Origin: Candidatus Methylomirabilota bacterium
Lineage (GTDB): Bacteria > Methylomirabilota > Methylomirabilia > Methylomirabilales > JACQHM01
Direction of reading: 5' to 3'
DNA: 11,743 nucleotides
NCBI GenBank assembly: GCA_016199025.1
Contig: JACQHM010000220.1
Span: forward strand, 1 to 11,743
A program made the translations under genes and the position numbers. Within the stretch, counting starts at the first letter, position 1. The number at the start of each line of letters is the position of its first letter. Shown one piece after another: positions 1-6,220 of the stretch. The notes under the pieces were generated by a model. The model was not told where the DNA came from, did not search any database, and saw only the letters and a program-made list of their open reading frames with translations.

Positions 1-51
1 CTCTTCGGATCATTCGTCTCACAGCCTTCTCCTTTCTCGGTTACGCGGTTC

Positions 52-96
52 GCCTCCAGGGCAGCAGAGGAGCCCCCCCCACTGCCCCCTGGAGGC
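52..96 (-). terminator. GC-rich stem-loop after the 97-aa gene, possible weak terminator
   Basis: The arm at 52-64 (GCCTCCAGGGCAG) is the reverse complement of 82-96 apart from two extra C residues on the right arm, giving a 13-bp stem with a 2-nt bulge and a loop of about 17 nt that includes an 8-base homopolymer (C73-C80). It starts about 12 nt past the stop of the minus-strand gene at 108, where a terminator would be expected. No T tract follows on the minus strand, so it is at best a weak or Rho-assisted terminator or an mRNA 3' end stabiliser. Confidence 0.35.
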
Positions 97-107
97 CGGG
101 ATAGACC

Positions 108-401
108 TCAAACACCTGAAGAAACGGCAGCCGCCACCGGCCACCCTTCCGCGAGAAGGACCGGCGTCACGAAGAAGAACCCTCCCTGGCCCCAATCCAG
201 GCTCTCCCGGATGGCCCGGAGCACCGGATCGAGCCGGTTGCCATCCTGGACGACAAAGGAAAAGGACACGCAGGGCTGATTCCCGGCACCGAGGAGCTTC
301 TGATGGGAGGCAAAGATCATCCGGATGCCCAGCTCGTCCAGCTCCTCCATGAGGGCCTTTATCTCCAGATCGGTGAACAGAGAGACGGTCACGAGATACA
401 T
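108..401 (-). CDS. Hypothetical 97-aa protein, possible small alpha/beta (ferredoxin-like) fold
   Basis: I do not recognise this protein. It begins with a hydrophobic strand (YLVTVSLF), followed by an acidic amphipathic helix (about residues 11-24), a strand (IRMIFAS), a second strand (CVSFSFVVQ, about 44-52), a helix (about 56-68) and a last strand (GFFFVTPVLL). This beta-alpha-beta-beta-alpha-beta order resembles ACT, PII or CutA-like small domains, but that is pattern inference only. The ATG at 401 is supported by a strong AAGGAGGAG ribosome site ending about 5 nt upstream. The gene lies beyond the strong terminator that closes the kinase operon (491-533), so it should have its own promoter. 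I found no convincing -35/-10 pair in the 90 bp between terminator and start. There is no signal peptide or membrane segment. Confidence 0.7.
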   Translation of the reverse strand: MYLVTVSLFTDLEIKALMEELDELGIRMIFASHQKLLGAGNQPCVSFSFVVQDGNRLDPVLRAIRESLDWGQGGFFFVTPVLLAEGWPVAAAVSSGV

Positions 402-490
402 TGCTTCTCCTCCTTGATCGGGTGCCTTGTTCAGCCTCGAAGATACTTCTCCGGTTTGACAGGAAAAGGACGGACAGGTTTCATCCAGGT

Positions 491-533
491 AAAAAAAAGC
501 CCGGCATCGGGCGTTCGACGCTCGATGCCGGGC
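491..533 (-). terminator. Intrinsic terminator of the two-component operon
   Basis: The arms at 499-513 and 519-533 form a 15-bp GC-rich stem (one G-U pair) with a 5-nt loop (ttcga at 514-518). On the minus strand the stem is followed directly by eight T residues (A491-A498 on the plus strand). It starts 22 nt after the stop of the histidine kinase at 556. This is a textbook Rho-independent terminator for the minus-strand operon ending in the kinase gene. Confidence 0.95.
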
Positions 534-555
534 CGTCTTCAGTGGCGTGATAGGT

Positions 556-2424
556 TTAGGCGCGTGGCAGGGTGAAGGTGACCTGGGTTCCTTTCCCTAG
601 CTCGCTCTCGATCTTTAGCTCACCGCCGTGGGCCTGGACCAGGTGCTTGACAATGGCCAACCCCAAGCCGGTCCCCCCGAGCTCCCGCGAACGGGCTTTC
701 TCCACCCGAAAGAAGCGCTCGGTGATGCGGGGCAGGTCCCAGGAGGGGATGCCGATGCCCGTGTCCGTGACGCTGATTTCGAGGAACGAGGTAGGGGCGG
801 CCCTCTGCGGCCGCCCACTATCGGGGTCCTCCGGGAGCCCGCTGAGGGGCTCCCCTACACCCTTGGCCCTCACCGTCACCCGCTCCCCTTCGGGGGTGAA
901 TTTGACCGCGTTATCGACGAGGTTGATGAGGATCTGGGCCAAGCGGTCCCGGTCAGCCAGCACGGGGGGAAGCCCGGTGGGGATCTCGTTTGTCACCGTC
1001 AACCCCTTCGCCTCAGCCTGGGGCTTCAAGATGGCAAGGACGCCCTCCATGACCTCGTGAAGCTCTGTGGGCTCCAGCTCTAACTTCATCTTCCCTAGCT
1101 CGATGTTCGACAGCTCCAAGAGATCATCCAGGAGACGGCTGAGCCGTTCGGTGTGTTTGAAGACGATCTCCAAAAAGCGGCGGGCGTTCTCGGGCTCCTC
1201 CAGTGCTCCACCGAGTAAGGTTTCCAGGTATCCTTTAATTGAGGTGAGGGGCGTGCGGAGTTCGTGGGAAACATTGGCCACGAACTCGGTCCGGACCCGT
1301 TCCAAGCGCCGAAGTTCAGTGATGTCCCGGAGGACTAGGAGGGTGCCGAACATTCGCTCCTGGAGGGAGAGCGGCGTCGCGTGGGCCTGGAGGATCCGCT
1401 CCAGCGGGGCCGCGAGGGTAATCTCCTTCCGGCAGGCCTCGCCCTGCTGGCAGGTCCGGCACTCCTGGAGGAGGTCGAACAGGTCCTTGTTCCGGATGAC
1501 CTCGAGGAAGGGGCGGCCCTCCCCTTGGCCGGCACGGAGCCTGAGGATCGCCCGAGCGCTTCTGTTCATCAACACGATCTGTCCCTGAGGATCCACGGCG
1601 ATGACCCCCTCCTCCATGCTCTCCAGCATGGCGGCAACCTTCATCCGTTCCCGCTCGAGATCTCCGATCTTCTCCTCCAGGCGCTCGGCCATCGCGTTCA
1701 AGGCCCGGCCTAACTCGCCGATCTCGTCCTGAGATCCTGTCGGCGCCCGCTGGCCGAAGTCCCTGGAGGCGTAACGGTAGGCGATCCTTTCCATCTCCAC
1801 CACCGGTCTGGTGACCCTTCGGGCGATCAACAGGCTCATCGCAAAGGCAACCCCTAAGGCGATGAGGGCGCCGACGAGGACGGCACGCCGGACCGAGGCC
1901 TTCGCCTTCTTCACCTCGGTCAACGGCACGGCCAACCGCAAGACCCCGATGACCTCCTCCCCTTGAAGCAGGGGCATGGCGACGTAGAGCATGTCCACCT
2001 GAAGCGTCGTGCTCCACCGGAGGGCGCTCCCGATCTCCCCGGCGAGGGCGGCCTTCACCTCGGGCCTCCCTCTATGGTTCTCCATCTGTCGGACCCCTTC
2101 CAGGGTCTGCTCGGAATCCCCCAGGACGACCCCATCCCGAGCAATAATGGTCACCCGCATCCCCATTCGGCCGCCGAACTCGTGGGCCAGCTCTTGGATC
2201 AACGCCTGCGGCGTTTCACGGATGAGAGAGGGTGTGATGGTGTCCTTCACCAGCATCCCCTGGGCGGCCAGGTTCGCCTTCAGGTTCAAGACGGAGCGCT
2301 GCTCCAGGGTCCTGGTGACAGAGATCCCCATGACGAGGATGATGGCGGAGACCAGGAAGAGGTAGGTCAGGGTCAGCTTGGCGGCGATCCGGCGCCTGAC
2401 CAGGTTCAGGAGGGGGCTGATCAT
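556..2424 (-). CDS. PhoR-like membrane sensor histidine kinase (HAMP-PAS-HisKA-HATPase)
   Basis: This inner-membrane sensor kinase (622 aa) should autophosphorylate on His and pass the phosphate to the response regulator encoded just upstream. Domains in order: TM1 about residues 17-36, an external sensor region about 38-178, TM2 about 181-200, HAMP about 201-254, a coiled stretch, PAS about 265-370, HisKA with the H-box around H387 (SHELRTPL), then the HATPase with N-box Asn505 (NLVDNAVKF), G1 box D554-TGIGIP and G2 box GGTGLGL about 583-589. All catalytic boxes are intact. The ATG at 2424 overlaps the regulator stop (ATGA), so the two are translationally coupled. Two oddities: residues about 523-545, between N and G1 boxes, are encoded by a palindromic element (791-858), and the PAS holds C322, C325 and C331 (CxxCxxxxxC). 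The architecture matches PhoR, but no pst or phoU genes lie in the window, so a phosphate signal is not shown. Confidence 0.95.
   Translation of the reverse strand: MISPLLNLVRRRIAAKLTLTYLFLVSAIILVMGISVTRTLEQRSVLNLKANLAAQGMLVKDTITPSLIRETPQALIQELAHEFGGRMGMRVTIIARDGVVLGDSEQTLEGVRQMENHRGRPEVKAALAGEIGSALRWSTTLQVDMLYVAMPLLQGEEVIGVLRLAVPLTEVKKAKASVRRAVLVGALIALGVAFAMSLLIARRVTRPVVEMERIAYRYASRDFGQRAPTGSQDEIGELGRALNAMAERLEEKIGDLERERMKVAAMLESMEEGVIAVDPQGQIVLMNRSARAILRLRAGQGEGRPFLEVIRNKDLFDLLQECRTCQQGEACRKEITLAAPLERILQAHATPLSLQERMFGTLLVLRDITELRRLERVRTEFVANVSHELRTPLTSIKGYLETLLGGALEEPENARRFLEIVFKHTERLSRLLDDLLELSNIELGKMKLELEPTELHEVMEGVLAILKPQAEAKGLTVTNEIPTGLPPVLADRDRLAQILINLVDNAVKFTPEGERVTVRAKGVGEPLSGLPEDPDSGRPQRAAPTSFLEISVTDTGIGIPSWDLPRITERFFRVEKARSRELGGTGLGLAIVKHLVQAHGGELKIESELGKGTQVTFTLPRA
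791..858 (-). repeat. 68-bp palindromic element inserted in frame in the kinase gene
   Basis: The segment begins GTAGGGG (791-797) and ends CCCCTAC (852-858), perfect 7-bp terminal inverted repeats. Inside are two hairpins. One pairs GGGCGGCC (795-802) with GGCCGCCC (809-816) over a 6-nt loop, extended by TAG/CTA (792-794 with 818-820) around a bulged A817. The other pairs GGGAGCCC (833-840) with GGGCTCCC (847-854) over a 6-nt loop. It encodes about 23 Pro/Gly/Arg-rich residues (about 523-545) of the kinase, in a loop between the N-box strand and the G1 box where related kinases are normally short. The frame used is open, whereas another frame would meet the TAG within GATAGT. It resembles small miniature or REP-type palindromes and, in principle, the coding-sequence palindromes known from Rickettsia. 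Its copy number in the genome cannot be judged here. Confidence 0.75.
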
Positions 2425-3116
2425 GTTTGTTCCTGGGGGTCGAAGCGGTAGCCGGCGTTCTTGACGGTAAGGATCCGTTTGGCCTCAGGGCCCAGCTTGC
2501 TCCTCAAGCGCCGGATGTGGACATCCACGGTGCGGGACTCAACCTCCAAGGCCCGCTCGTAGCCCCACACTCGTTCCAGAAGGAAGTCGCGGCTCAAGAC
2601 CCTCCCCTTGGCGGCGATCAGCGCCCGGAGGAGCTCGAACTCCTTTGAGGTCAATGCCACGGCCTCCCCTCGCACGTCGGCGGTATGGCGCCCCACGTCC
2701 ACCTCGAGAGAGCCGAACCGGAAGACCTCCTTCACCTCGGGCTCAGTGGAGCGGCGGAGCAGGGCCTTGACCCGGGCCGCCAGCTCCCGAGGGCTGAAGG
2801 GCTTGGTCACGTAATCGTCGGCCCCCAACTCCAGGCCCACGATCTTATCGACCTCCTCCCCCTTCGCCGTCAGCATGAGGATAGGCAGATGGCTGGTGTC
2901 CGGCTCCCGTCGGATCCTCCGGCAGACCTCCAGGCCATCAATCCCGGGGAGCATCAAGTCGAGAATGACAAGGTCCGGCTTCTCCTCCGCGATCACCTTG
3001 AGGGCTCCCGGCCCATCGGAGGCGGCCACAACCCTGAAGCCCTCCCGTTCCAGGTGATACTTCAAGAGGTTCACGATGTCCGGCTCATCATCCACAACCA
3101 GGATCATCTGAGCCAC
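2421..3116 (-). CDS. PhoB/OmpR-family response regulator
   Basis: This 231-aa cytoplasmic transcription factor has an N-terminal receiver domain (about residues 4-118) and a C-terminal winged-helix DNA-binding domain of the Trans_reg_C type (about 132-228). The receiver is complete: acidic pair D9/D10, phosphoacceptor D53 in LVILDLMLPG, T84 and K106 (TKPFSPREL). The DNA-binding part shows the usual LTSKEFELL and VDVHIRRLRSKL motifs. I chose the GTG at 3116 because AAGGAGG lies at 3127-3133, 10 nt upstream. The next in-frame ATG is only three codons later, at 3107. An upstream start at 3140 would begin before the ribosome site. The stop overlaps the start of the kinase gene, its evident partner. 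The sequence is closest in style to PhoB, but regulon and signal are unknown. Confidence 0.95.
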   Translation of the reverse strand: MAQMILVVDDEPDIVNLLKYHLEREGFRVVAASDGPGALKVIAEEKPDLVILDLMLPGIDGLEVCRRIRREPDTSHLPILMLTAKGEEVDKIVGLELGADDYVTKPFSPRELAARVKALLRRSTEPEVKEVFRFGSLEVDVGRHTADVRGEAVALTSKEFELLRALIAAKGRVLSRDFLLERVWGYERALEVESRTVDVHIRRLRSKLGPEAKRILTVKNAGYRFDPQEQT

Positions 3117-3126
3117 GGTTTGGCGA

Positions 3127-3133
3127 CCTCCTT
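3127..3133 (-). promoter_or_regulatory. Ribosome binding site that fixes the response-regulator start
   Basis: On the minus strand this reads AAGGAGG, a full Shine-Dalgarno core, 10 nt before the GTG at 3116. It argues against the longer frame starting at 3140, which would have the ribosome site inside its coding region. Confidence 0.7.
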
Positions 3134-3194
3134 CAACCAAGTGTCGGCCTCCTCAACTTCCAGAGTAGCGCTCGGACCCTTACCCGGGCAAGCC

Positions 3195-3503
3195 CTAACG
3201 GCGGCGTTTCTTGCCGCCCCGCGACCTGGGCAACGGGAGATCGGGCCAGAGGATGGGGGGACGCTCCTTGAACTCTTCAGGACCGCCCTCTTCAGCAGGG
3301 GGGAGACTCGCCAGCAGCCAGATGACTCCAGCGGCTACCACTATCACCACTACAGTCGCTTCCCAGACGGAGACCGCAAAAAGGAGGGAAAAAACAGTGC
3401 CAAGGGCCAAGAGGATCGCCGTGACGACGGCAATCGTCAAGGCAACCAACACATAGAGGAAAAGAACGGAAAACACCTGGGACCCCCATGATTCACCACC
3501 CAC
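3195..3503 (-). CDS. Small membrane protein with a basic C-terminal tail
   Basis: I do not recognise a family for this 102-aa protein. Residues about 10-66 are almost wholly hydrophobic and would make two, perhaps three, membrane segments (about 10-34, 36-50 and 50-66). A Pro/Glu-rich cytoplasmic-type stretch follows, then a strongly basic end (RSRGGKKRRR). The GTG at 3503 lies 3 nt after the TAA of the ACT gene, so coupled translation is likely. A GTG at 3476 with GGGGG about 7 nt upstream is an alternative start that would remove nine residues and begin right at the first membrane segment. Its position between the ACT gene and the two-component pair suggests a role in the same operon, perhaps as an accessory membrane component. 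No function can be read from the sequence. Confidence 0.7.
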   Translation of the reverse strand: MGGESWGSQVFSVLFLYVLVALTIAVVTAILLALGTVFSLLFAVSVWEATVVVIVVAAGVIWLLASLPPAEEGGPEEFKERPPILWPDLPLPRSRGGKKRRR

Positions 3504-3506
3504 CGT

Positions 3507-3803
3507 TTAAAGCCGGGAGACGCCTGAGCGGTGGGCCGCCTCCGGATCGATCACCTCGAATAGCTTGATCCCTTCCAGTTCCCCCACCATGACGAGGACC
3601 CGCTGGAGATGGGCCTCGTCATCAACGTAGATACTGATATCTCGGAGAATATGGGTCCGCCCGACGCTGACTAGGCGGATCTCGCCGACGTTCGCCTCTG
3701 CTGTCCCGATGGCCGAACAGAGCCTCCCTAAATACCCCGGCTGATCCGTAATGCGGACCCGCAAAGTCTTGACCAGCTTATCGGCGTTCTTCTCGATCTG
3801 CAT
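3507..3803 (-). CDS. Free-standing ACT-domain protein
   Basis: This 98-aa protein is essentially one ACT domain (about residues 13-80). It shows the beta strand KTLRVRI, the turn DQPGYLGRLCSAIG with the conserved glycines that commonly form the ligand pocket, then strands EIRLVSV and ILRDISIYV and a closing helix-strand EGIKLFEVID. It most resembles the ACT module fused to the N terminus of some bacterial NAD-dependent malic enzymes, here standing alone. ACT domains usually bind amino acids or other small ligands and act as dimers. I chose the ATG at 3803 because GAGGGGAC lies about 8 nt upstream. The longer open frame upstream reads into the DUF2207 gene and is Arg-rich, unlike a real protein. 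The gene ends 3 nt before the small membrane protein gene, in the same operon. Confidence 0.85.
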   Translation of the reverse strand: MQIEKNADKLVKTLRVRITDQPGYLGRLCSAIGTAEANVGEIRLVSVGRTHILRDISIYVDDEAHLQRVLVMVGELEGIKLFEVIDPEAAHRSGVSRL

Positions 3804-3850
3804 GACCAGGTCCCCTCGTTCCTCCTCTAGCCGACTTTTCGGAGAGGCCT

Positions 3851-5542
3851 TTAAAAGGCGCTCCCGCCCCCGCCGCCAAAACCCCCGCCGGAGGAGCCGC
3901 CTCCTCCGCCACCGCCAAAGCCTGAGGAGCTGGAACTCGCCCTCGGGGAAGCACTCATGGTCGTCCAGACGCTCCGGGACATGCCGTTCAGTTGACGGCT
4001 GAAGCTCATGGTGTTGAAGCGGCCGGACGTTCCCTCGTACCATTTGGGAGGTTCGGTGACGATCCCGGTAAAGGCCCTGGCCCAGTTCTGCTCGACGCCT
4101 AAGGCCATGGCGTAGGGGAGGAGCTTCTCGAAGGCGGAGGGGTCCCGGATCAAGCGCATCCGGTCCTTTTCCGCCCGGGCCAAGTATTCTTCTAACCCTA
4201 ACACCTTGAGATACGTCTCCACCCCTGCCTTCGTCCGGGCCGGCATAATGCGGGCAAAGGCGAAGATGATCCCGACCGAGACGAGGAGGGCCCCCACGGC
4301 GAGGAAGGGGCTCAGACCTTTCGCCGAGGCATACCCGATCACGGGGGCGAAGCCGATCACCAGGAGGAGCGAGGCAATCCCCTGATAGAAACCCCTCACC
4401 CGGTCGGGACGTAGGACAAAGTAGCGGCGACTTTTTAGCTCCTGGTAGATCCCTTCCTTCAACTCTGGGAGATGTTGGTAGAAGCGGTTCTTAAGGAAGT
4501 CCAGGGGAACATAGTCGCCATGCTCCCCGAAGATCCCTTCCAGGAGCATCCGCTCGTAGAGGCGCAGCTCTCCCCAGGCCTCCGGGCCTTTCAGGCGGCG
4601 GAAGGCGTAGCTTCCCTCCAACTCCTCGATCTTCAGGTAGCCTTTGATGGCCAGGTCCACCAGGGTGGCCGAGAGGTCCCTAGGGTCCATGGTGTGATCG
4701 GCGAGGGTCCCGACCTCCGCTGGTCGGAGCCCCTCGGGCGGTTCGAAGAGGGGCATGACGGAGCGGCTCGGCTTCGGGTCTCTTCCACCCGTGTACCAGA
4801 GGAGGCCCATCAGGGCGAAGATGAACAGAGGGAGGGCGAGGAGGGGGTTCCCGGTCAACGTCCACCAGGCCTTCGTGAGCCACGACGGCTCGGTGACAAT
4901 CCCCTTCGGCCATCCGACCACGATGGTCAGCCCTTCCCGGTACCCAAAGGGCCTGGTGGAGGCAAAGGTGGCCGTGTTTCCCGAAAGCTCCATCGTATAG
5001 TCTGTCCCCCTGGCCCCGAAAGGACCCGTGTAGGCTATGGCCCTGAGCCCCCCGGAGGTCTCCGGGGGGAGCCGGACCACCGAAGAAGCCCGTTTGATCG
5101 GCACCGGCCATTCGGTCCCCGTAGCGTTCCAGTACAGCTCATCATGGTCCGGGAAGGAGCGGATGGCATTGTCCACTTGGTACCGAAGGGCAATGGTCCG
5201 AACGGTATCTTGAGCACCGGGGATCCAGATCTTGAAGTGTTTGTAGCCTCCCTTCTCTGACGGCTCGACCTTCAGGGGCCGTCCCGCCTCGTCGGTCACC
5301 TCCTGGAGCTTCAGCCGGAGCCTGTAGGTTGTTCCAAGCTGCTCCGTATACCGGACGGGGATGGAACGGGTGATCCCGTTAAAGCTCCCCTCGAATCGGA
5401 GGGCGAGCCGCTCCTCCACCCGGATGGCGCCGTCCCGGTAGACCAGGATATCGACCTCGAAGTCCTGGATCTCCCAGGAGCGGCCAAACGCGCCGGCAGG
5501 GAGGAGGAAGAGCAGGGTTGCCAGGAAGAGGAAACGACGCAT
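3851..5542 (-). CDS. DUF2207 family predicted membrane protein with Gly-rich C terminus
   Basis: This 563-aa protein has a signal peptide (about residues 1-20, MRRFLFLATLLFLLPAGAFG). An exported beta-rich DUF2207 domain follows (about 24-215, with the typical opening of alternating strands and an R-x-IPVRY segment). After it come a membrane segment (about 232-250), a cytoplasmic part with DPRDLSATLVDLAIKGYL (about 286-303) that looks winged-helix-like, and two more membrane segments (about 386-405 and 411-431). A soluble region contains the family motif FEKLLPYAMALGVE (about 471-484), and the tail is glycine/serine-only (about 536-561). The ATG at 5542 has GGGAGG 5 nt upstream. The molecular role of DUF2207 proteins is not established. 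They are often encoded next to LemA, as here (18-bp gap), which supports a shared envelope function. Codons of the tail are GGN repeats. Confidence 0.92.
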   Translation of the reverse strand: MRRFLFLATLLFLLPAGAFGRSWEIQDFEVDILVYRDGAIRVEERLALRFEGSFNGITRSIPVRYTEQLGTTYRLRLKLQEVTDEAGRPLKVEPSEKGGYKHFKIWIPGAQDTVRTIALRYQVDNAIRSFPDHDELYWNATGTEWPVPIKRASSVVRLPPETSGGLRAIAYTGPFGARGTDYTMELSGNTATFASTRPFGYREGLTIVVGWPKGIVTEPSWLTKAWWTLTGNPLLALPLFIFALMGLLWYTGGRDPKPSRSVMPLFEPPEGLRPAEVGTLADHTMDPRDLSATLVDLAIKGYLKIEELEGSYAFRRLKGPEAWGELRLYERMLLEGIFGEHGDYVPLDFLKNRFYQHLPELKEGIYQELKSRRYFVLRPDRVRGFYQGIASLLLVIGFAPVIGYASAKGLSPFLAVGALLVSVGIIFAFARIMPARTKAGVETYLKVLGLEEYLARAEKDRMRLIRDPSAFEKLLPYAMALGVEQNWARAFTGIVTEPPKWYEGTSGRFNTMSFSRQLNGMSRSVWTTMSASPRASSSSSGFGGGGGGGSSGGGFGGGGGSAF

Positions 5543-5560
5543 CAGAGCCTCCCGCCCCCC

Positions 5561-6112
5561 TTAAAACTGGACCCGGACCGGCCGTCGCTCCTCCGGGGCC
5601 TCCAGCTCGAAGAAGTCTCGTTCTTTGAAGTCGAACCAGGAGGCGATCAGGTTTGACGGGAATACCCTGATCCTGGTGTTTAGATCCCGCACAACGGCGT
5701 TGTAGTAACGACGGGAGAGCTGGATCTGCTCCTCAACCTCGGCCAGGTTCTGTTGGAGCTGGAGGAAGTTCTCGCTCGCCCGCAGTTGAGGGTAGTTCTC
5801 GGCCACGGCAAAGAGGGTCCGGAGGGCCTGGGTCAACTCCCCCTCCACGGCCCCCTTCTCCCGAGGGCCAGGAGTGCCCATAGCCCTGGACCGAAGCTCA
5901 GCCACCTTCTCGAACAACCCCCGCTCGTGAGAGGCGTAACCCTTGACCGTCTCGACCAGGTTCGGGATCAGGTCGTAGCGGCGTTTGAGCTGGGCATCGA
6001 TGTCCGACCAGGCCTCATCGGAACGGACCCTGAGCCTGACCAGGCCGTTATAGAGCAGGATCACCCCTCCCACGAGGAGGACCAGGACCCCGAAGATCAG
6101 CAAACCTGTCAT
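5561..6112 (-). CDS. lemA: LemA family protein
   Basis: The 183-aa product has one N-terminal membrane anchor (about residues 3-21) followed by a long helical domain facing the periplasm or outside. Family signatures are clear: RRYDLIPNLVETVKGYA (44-60), AENYPQLRASENFLQLQ (104-120), the helix with SRRYYN (133-138) and the FPSN turn (151-154). Length is typical for LemA. I chose the ATG at 6112 because AAGGGAGG (6122-6129) lies 9 nt upstream. The in-frame ATG at 6136 would start before this site and add eight residues. LemA proteins are widespread, with no settled biochemical role; partnership with DUF2207 or TPM-domain proteins is common. This is the first gene after the 6113-6220 gap, so a promoter is expected there, but none stands out. 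Confidence 0.95.
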   Translation of the reverse strand: MTGLLIFGVLVLLVGGVILLYNGLVRLRVRSDEAWSDIDAQLKRRYDLIPNLVETVKGYASHERGLFEKVAELRSRAMGTPGPREKGAVEGELTQALRTLFAVAENYPQLRASENFLQLQQNLAEVEEQIQLSRRYYNAVVRDLNTRIRVFPSNLIASWFDFKERDFFELEAPEERRPVRVQF

Positions 6113-6121
6113 GTCAACGGG

Positions 6122-6129
6122 CCTCCCTT
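6122..6129 (-). promoter_or_regulatory. lemA: Ribosome binding site that fixes the lemA start
   Basis: The minus strand reads AAGGGAGG, 9 nt before the ATG at 6112. It supports the shorter start over the in-frame ATG at 6136, which lies upstream of the site. Confidence 0.65.
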
Positions 6130-6153
6130 GAAGCATTCATCCATGGACATGGA

Positions 6154-6203
6154 AAGCCTTCAGCCGTCAGCCATCAGCCGTCAGCTAAAAACACTGAAGG
6201 CTT
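6154..6203. repeat. Heptamer tandem array enclosed by a 10-bp inverted repeat
   Basis: Three heptamers CAGCCGT, CAGCCAT and CAGCCGT (6161-6181) plus a partial CAGC (6182-6185) form a tandem array. It is enclosed by a perfect inverted repeat, AAGCCTTCAG (6154-6163) and CTGAAGGCTT (6194-6203), whose left arm shares its last three bases with the array. It lies in the 108-bp gap between trpB2 (stop at 6221) and lemA (start at 6112). As RNA it could form a stem with a 30-nt loop and may act as a transcript end or stabiliser after trpB2. There is no T tract right after the stem on either strand, so it is not a standard intrinsic terminator. Confidence 0.7.
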
Positions 6204-6220
6204 ACGCCAGCCACCGACTC

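Noticed and set aside
1316..2017. 233-codon open frame on the minus strand in another frame of the kinase gene
   Set aside because: The in-register kinase frame holds all conserved HAMP, PAS and HisKA sequence. The alternative is Arg/Gly/His-rich without structure.
2685..3491. 268-codon open frame on the plus strand
   Set aside because: It lies antisense to the response regulator and small membrane protein genes, whose domains are unmistakable. It is His/Pro/Arg-rich with no domain, a usual by-product of GC-rich coding DNA.
3854..3940. GGN-codon repeat as a possible mobile or regulatory repeat
   Set aside because: It encodes the glycine-rich tail common in DUF2207-type proteins, so it is low-complexity coding sequence.
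3804..4043. Longer N-terminal extension of the ACT protein (start at 4043)
   Set aside because: The extension overlaps the DUF2207 gene out of frame and is Arg/Trp/Leu-rich nonsense from the Gly-codon repeats. The ATG at 3803 has its own ribosome site.
4472..5260. 262-codon open frame on the plus strand
   Set aside because: Antisense to the DUF2207 gene; Arg/Gly/Pro-rich shadow translation.
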